The position numbers and the translations under genes are program-made. A stretch of DNA of 64,000 nucleotides from Qaidamihabitans albus (GTDB lineage Bacteria > Actinomycetota > Actinomycetes > Mycobacteriales > Pseudonocardiaceae). Below are positions 60,428 to 64,000 of this stretch, piece after piece. The stretch spans positions 1 through 64,000 of the forward strand of contig NZ_JAEHOB010000010.1 of NCBI RefSeq assembly GCF_016464705.1, written 5' to 3'. Within the stretch, counting starts at the first letter, position 1. Every line of letters starts with the position of its first letter. Below the pieces are notes generated by a model. That model ran no database searches and was not told the origin of the DNA. It was given only the letters and a program-made list of their open reading frames with translations.

Positions 60428-61522
60428 TCAACCGGCTCTGTCGCTCAACCCCGCCACCCAGTTGTCGACCCGTGCGGGAATCGCATTCAGCTCGGCATCG
60501 CAAAGCCCTCGCGCGTCGTCGGTGAAACGCCGCAGATCCTTCGATCCCGTGCCGGTCAGGATGAGCACAGGGTGGTCGTTCTCACCCAGCTTGCCCGTGC
60601 CCAGGTCCTCAATGAGCGCGGCTAGTGCCGCTGCCGACGCCGGTTCGACGAACACGCCCTCCGTCCCGGCGAGTAGCCGCTGCGCCCGGAGCACCGCGGC
60701 GTCGGACACCCCCGTACCCCAACCTCCCGAGCGCACAACGGCCGCCGCAGCCAACGCACCATCTGGTGGATGGGGTAGCTGCAACGCCGAGATATCACTT
60801 TCGCAGCGCTCGATCTCGGGCGTCGAAAGTTCCCCTGCCAAGAATCGCGCAATCGGAGCGCAACCTACCGGTTGGCAAGCGATCACCCTGGCGGGCAATC
60901 CCCGGTGTTCCAGGCCTCGAGCGACCGCCGTGAGCAGGCCCCCGCCACCCGTCGGCACATACACCACGGAGGCGTCCGGCACCTGTTCCGCCAGCTCGTA
61001 GCCAATCGTGTCGATACCACGCATTCCCTCCTGGTTGAAGGCATGCGCGGTTATCCCCAGGTACAGGTCGTGCCGGTCCGCCGCTTGCCGGACATGGATG
61101 AACAGCTCACTTTCGGCTGTCCCCACCGCCGCCCGGCCGATACCGTGAACCGGCACCACCTCAACTGGATACGGCATCAGTGCCAGCCGCTTCTCCAGCG
61201 GCGCGGAGGCGACCAGGCACAGGAATCCTGGCAAGCCGACACGGGCGCCATAGGCAGCCAACGCGACACCGGCGTTGCCGGAGGATGTAGCGATCCAACC
61301 GCGACGAGCATGGGCGAGAGACAGCGACATCGCAGCAACGCGGTCCTTGTACGAACCGGTGGGATTCAGCGACTCCATCTTCGCGGAGATCGTGCCAACT
61401 CCCAACTGCCGGGCCAGTCTGTCCAACCGAAGACACGGTGTGTCGCCCTCACCAAGGGTGACGAACTCCCGCACCCGCGGCAGGTCGGCCGCGAAACGAC
61501 TCAGCCCCCGACCGGTGCCCAT
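60428..61522 (-). CDS. PLP-dependent lyase/synthase, threonine synthase-like fold
   Basis: The 364-residue enzyme belongs to fold type II PLP enzymes. It has the Schiff-base Lys in NPTGSYKDRVA, a phosphate-binding glycine loop (VPTGGGGLLTAV), the SSGNAGVALAAYGA substrate loop and the C-terminal LTGTGSKD. These features fit threonine synthase, threonine dehydratase or diaminopropionate-type lyases. No thrA/thrB neighbours exist, so a catabolic ammonia-lyase or beta-replacement role is more likely. The ATG at 61522 overlaps the upstream deacylase gene by 22 bp. Confidence 0.85.
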   Translation of the reverse strand: MGTGRGLSRFAADLPRVREFVTLGEGDTPCLRLDRLARQLGVGTISAKMESLNPTGSYKDRVAAMSLSLAHARRGWIATSSGNAGVALAAYGARVGLPGFLCLVASAPLEKRLALMPYPVEVVPVHGIGRAAVGTAESELFIHVRQAADRHDLYLGITAHAFNQEGMRGIDTIGYELAEQVPDASVVYVPTGGGGLLTAVARGLEHRGLPARVIACQPVGCAPIARFLAGELSTPEIERCESDISALQLPHPPDGALAAAAVVRSGGWGTGVSDAAVLRAQRLLAGTEGVFVEPASAAALAALIEDLGTGKLGENDHPVLILTGTGSKDLRRFTDDARGLCDAELNAIPARVDNWVAGLSDRAG

Positions 61523-62472
61523 GACGTGTCCTTCCCGGCCTCGTCGAGATCCGCCCGCACGAACAGCACATCACCCTCCTGCGTCCGCGCCTGCCGACGC
61601 AGGAACATCACGACGCCCGGCTGATCGGTGCGAACGACATCGAGAAGCGCGCCGTCGTAGCCGTAGATCCGTCCGACCTCGGAGCCTGCACCGAGTTCAG
61701 CACCCGCGGCCGTGGTCGCTACGAAGAAACCATGATGCTTGGACTGTGCGCCCTGGTCGAGGTCCCCCCTGCCATGAACGACACGACGCTCAGGCCTGCG
61801 GTCAGGGACCGCGTCCGTCGCCAACATGCCGAACTCCGCCATCACCGCCAGCACGCCTGTCACGTAGCCGTCGAGCTCACGAGCTCGAATCGCCCCTCCC
61901 CCGGAGCATTCCACGTAGACCGCCGGGATACCCCGGTCCGCGGCAACAGACAGGCTCCGGCCCGGCGAGCTGGCCGGATGCCGCCAGATCAGCGGTGCGG
62001 AGAACGCCTCTGCCGCCCGCCGGGAAGCCACCTCCGCAACCGTGTTCGCGACATACCCGCAGAAGAACGGCATCTCGTAGCGCACTCCCGCGGAATGCAG
62101 GTCGATCAGGAGGTCCGCACCACCGATAACCTCCTCGGCGATGCCTGCGGCCAGGACGTCAGTAGGCGCACCGCGCGGATCACCCGGGAAGCTGCGGGCC
62201 AGATTGGCGCCGTCCAACGGACTGGTGCGACTGTACGCCGCCCAGGCATGTGGGTTCGCCGGAGCGACTGCCCGGAGAGCCCCGGTCAACGGCCTGCCTT
62301 CCAACTCGTGCAACACACGGCGGACGGCGAGCACGCCCTCGTCCTCGTCACCGTGCACCCCGCCCAGCAGGGCGAGCGTCGGCCCACGAGCTCCCGCTAT
62401 CTCCACCAGCGTGGCGTCCCCCGGCAGTGCGTGCCCGGTCGTCGAAGGCTCTCCGGCCCCGCTCATAATCAC
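61501..62472 (-). CDS. AstE/AspA-family zinc deacylase
   Basis: The 323-residue protein has the zinc site of the succinylglutamate desuccinylase/aspartoacylase family: GGVHGDEDEG (His, Glu), LLIDLHSAG (His) and the catalytic Glu in VYVECSGGG, with an Arg in the N-L-A-R-S-F-P motif. A C-terminal beta domain (about 220-320) caps the site. It removes an acyl group from an N-acylated amino acid or diamine. A DoeB/EutE-like ectoine role is conceivable, but no ectoine hydrolase is present. The start at 62472 is an ATG; ATG at 62466 is an alternative. Confidence 0.87.
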   Translation of the reverse strand: MIMSGAGEPSTTGHALPGDATLVEIAGARGPTLALLGGVHGDEDEGVLAVRRVLHELEGRPLTGALRAVAPANPHAWAAYSRTSPLDGANLARSFPGDPRGAPTDVLAAGIAEEVIGGADLLIDLHSAGVRYEMPFFCGYVANTVAEVASRRAAEAFSAPLIWRHPASSPGRSLSVAADRGIPAVYVECSGGGAIRARELDGYVTGVLAVMAEFGMLATDAVPDRRPERRVVHGRGDLDQGAQSKHHGFFVATTAAGAELGAGSEVGRIYGYDGALLDVVRTDQPGVVMFLRRQARTQEGDVLFVRADLDEAGKDTSWAPVGG

Positions 62473-62523
62473 CTCGTCAACCTGATGGCTGGGTTCGAAA
62501 GCCGACCGAAGGTCCAGGCAGGT

Positions 62524-63567
62524 TCACAACCGCGCTGGAATGAAGTCCACGTCGACACTGGTGTCCAATGCGGCTGCGCGGGCGACCTCAACCATCTCCC
62601 GAAAGCCATACTTCGGCTGGTAACCTATTTTCTTCCGGGCAGATTCGATACTGACTTCAAGGCGCCAGGTCATCGGCATTCCGACCATAATTTTGGGCAC
62701 CGCGAAAACCTCGGACAACGCCGATGCACCTTCCTCGTGCGAGGTCGGACTTTCCCCCGCAATGTTGAAAACGCCGCCCAGTGCGGCAGGATCCACAAGA
62801 GCACGGTAAACTCCGTCGACCGCGTCACGCACGTCGACCATGTGCAAGCTCCATGGCTCGCCATCGGGGCCGGTGAAGCCCACCGCGGTATCTGGACCCG
62901 CGTCACCGACAGACTCGTCCAGGATCCGACTCAACCCGGGGCGACCATCGAACAACTGCCAGATATTGCTGTCCTTCTCCAGTTTTGCCCGACTCAACAA
63001 TGCCCGCATCGAGTACAGGCGAAATCGCGAAAGTGCTTCTTCTGGACTGACCACCGTCGCGAACCGCACTATTGAGAATGGTATTCCGTACTGCGCGCTG
63101 TGGTTACGCAGAATGATCTCACCCAGCAGCTTGCTGGTGCCGTAGTAGTCAGCGGGCTCCTGCGGCGACCGTTCCGTCAACGGCACCTCCGGCGGGTTTC
63201 CCGGACGATACGTGCCGTCCGTGCTCGCCAGCACGAACCTCTCGACTCCGCCGTTGCGAACGGCAGCCTCGAGTAGACGCAGAGTGCCGAACGCGTTGAC
63301 ATCGTAGAACCTGTCGACCGGTGTGTCCCGTCGAACCAACTGGGCCCCGAGGTGAACGATGTGGGTGACACCTCGGCACGCGGAATCGAGTGCGGACTGG
63401 TCCCCCAGGTCGGCCTCGACGACATCCAGTCCGGCCATATCCGTCAGCTTCTTACCCTGCGGGTCTTCCGGCTGGATCATCGCCCGCACAGCGCATCCTG
63501 AACGGACCAGCCGCTTGACCATGTTGGCGCCGACTCGCCCTGAGGCACCCGTTACCAGAACCTTCAT
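62524..63567 (-). CDS. NAD-dependent epimerase/dehydratase (extended SDR)
   Basis: The 347-residue extended SDR has the nucleotide motif TGASGRVGANMVKRL, the catalytic Thr/Tyr-Lys region (LASTDGTYRPG, ADYYGTSKLLGEIILR) and a sugar-binding C-terminal half. It may epimerise, oxidise or dehydrate a sugar or sugar acid; uronate dehydrogenases and NDP-sugar epimerases look alike here. ATG at 63567 gives the standard MKVLVTG start; ATG at 63576 is close to GGAG and also possible. It heads a minus-strand run with the deacylase and PLP genes. The promoter region carries a long palindrome. G+C and third-position G+C seem lower than in the housekeeping genes. Confidence 0.88.
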   Translation of the reverse strand: MKVLVTGASGRVGANMVKRLVRSGCAVRAMIQPEDPQGKKLTDMAGLDVVEADLGDQSALDSACRGVTHIVHLGAQLVRRDTPVDRFYDVNAFGTLRLLEAAVRNGGVERFVLASTDGTYRPGNPPEVPLTERSPQEPADYYGTSKLLGEIILRNHSAQYGIPFSIVRFATVVSPEEALSRFRLYSMRALLSRAKLEKDSNIWQLFDGRPGLSRILDESVGDAGPDTAVGFTGPDGEPWSLHMVDVRDAVDGVYRALVDPAALGGVFNIAGESPTSHEEGASALSEVFAVPKIMVGMPMTWRLEVSIESARKKIGYQPKYGFREMVEVARAAALDTSVDVDFIPARL

Positions 63568-63704
63568 CCTAATCATCAGCTCCAGTCGCACTACAAGAAG
63601 TAACAACATCGACGGCCACCGCATGGGAAGGCCGACGAACGGGCGCTGGCCGGCCTTCCGACGACCCAGGGCTCGCAGGCAGCGGCTGCGCGTCACCACA
63701 AGCA

Positions 63705-63729
63705 AAACGTACGTTTCATTATACCTGGC
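63705..63729. promoter_or_regulatory. Putative operators upstream of the epimerase run
   Basis: AAACGTACGTTT (63705-63716) is a perfect 12-bp palindrome overlapping GTTTCATTATACCTGGC (63713-63729), whose first 12 bases match the complement of IclR site A at 11 positions. It is about 140-160 bp upstream of the epimerase start. Confidence 0.5.
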
Positions 63730-64000
63730 CGCCCCTCCGTCAGGTAGTGGACACCCGTCTCGATTCCCGCCTGTCGCTCCGGCGGTCGGCAAGCGCCGCC
63801 ACAACCCTGCCCGTTCGACCACATCGCGTTTGCGCTACAGAGATCGAGCAGCGCGTCGTCCACGGTCGTTCCGACCCGTCAAGCGCGCGACAACCAGGTC
63901 TTCGCCGACGTCGCGGTCGAGCACGAACGACCGTCATCTGCCCGATCCACCCAGCGGCAGGACCTCAGATGCAGCCAGAACTCCCTAGGCGTCACCGATG
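63730..64000. other. Terminal 271 bp, no recognisable gene
   Basis: Short, Arg-rich frames only on both strands, with no ribosome site, no domain signature and no hairpin of note. The next gene probably begins outside the window, or the stretch is decayed sequence. Confidence 0.5.

Noticed and set aside
61501-62472. Ectoine/hydroxyectoine breakdown (DoeB/EutE with an EutB-like PLP enzyme)
   Set aside because: The ectoine hydrolase (DoeA/EutD), the EutC-type cyclodeaminase and the transaminase/dehydrogenase of that pathway are not adjacent. Kept only as an alternative.
63740-63937. A 65-codon minus-strand frame near the window end
   Set aside because: Arg-rich translation without a ribosome site or motif; likely chance.

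Overview
The window is high-GC, tightly packed, single-replicon style DNA from an actinobacterium. The gene families point to Pseudonocardiaceae or a close relative: tandem Scr1/DUF5753 regulators, GAF-ANTAR proteins, a mycobacterial-type adenosine kinase and MetF, and a Rv0494/Rv0493c/Rv0492c-like trio. A fused glycine/sarcosine-dimethylglycine methyltransferase, an arrangement known from Actinopolyspora, suggests a halotolerant or osmotically stressed lifestyle. The species cannot be fixed from the sequence alone.

Layout. 0-2.5 kb: the 3' end of a secreted Ig-like protein, a strong terminator, an aldehyde dehydrogenase and a small GGCT-fold gene. 2.5-12.3 kb: a minus-strand run of five genes in the order GH78 rhamnosidase, GH106 rhamnosidase, FadR-type GntR regulator, a lipocalin-like unknown and a GMC alcohol oxidase. 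12.3-25 kb: mostly regulation and housekeeping (MarR/NTF2 pair, P450, STAS protein, two GAF-ANTAR proteins, an ABC exporter with a two-component system in one coupled operon, thiI, a CDF metal exporter, a DUF1772/AraC pair).

25-35.3 kb is the most striking part. A six-gene minus-strand unit encodes de novo glycine betaine synthesis (GSMT-SDMT fusion) followed by metK, adoK, metH, ahcY and metF. Together these form a complete S-adenosylmethionine regeneration cycle including adenosine removal. 36-44 kb holds a Tat-exported PhoD phosphatase, an EAL-CBS-GGDEF protein, a divergent WYL regulator/UvrA-like ATPase pair and two small unknowns.

44-64 kb is accessory in character. It has two same-length Scr1-like regulators with duplicated promoters, several paralogous pairs (AraC, IclR, a GNAT-like unknown), a catabolic operon whose last two genes are broken, and a second catabolic block (SMP-30, SDR, PLP enzyme, AstE/AspA-type deacylase, NAD-dependent epimerase). 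G+C appears lower in the last 7 kb. Related GTTTC-type palindromes sit upstream of the promoters of these two blocks and could link them to the two IclR paralogues.

A 46-bp hairpin repeat with fixed architecture (CTCGTGAGTG ... CACTCACGAG) occurs four times, always in an intergenic or gene-end position. No rRNA, tRNA, CRISPR array, insertion sequence or origin was recognised. All family assignments come from reading motifs; no database search was run.
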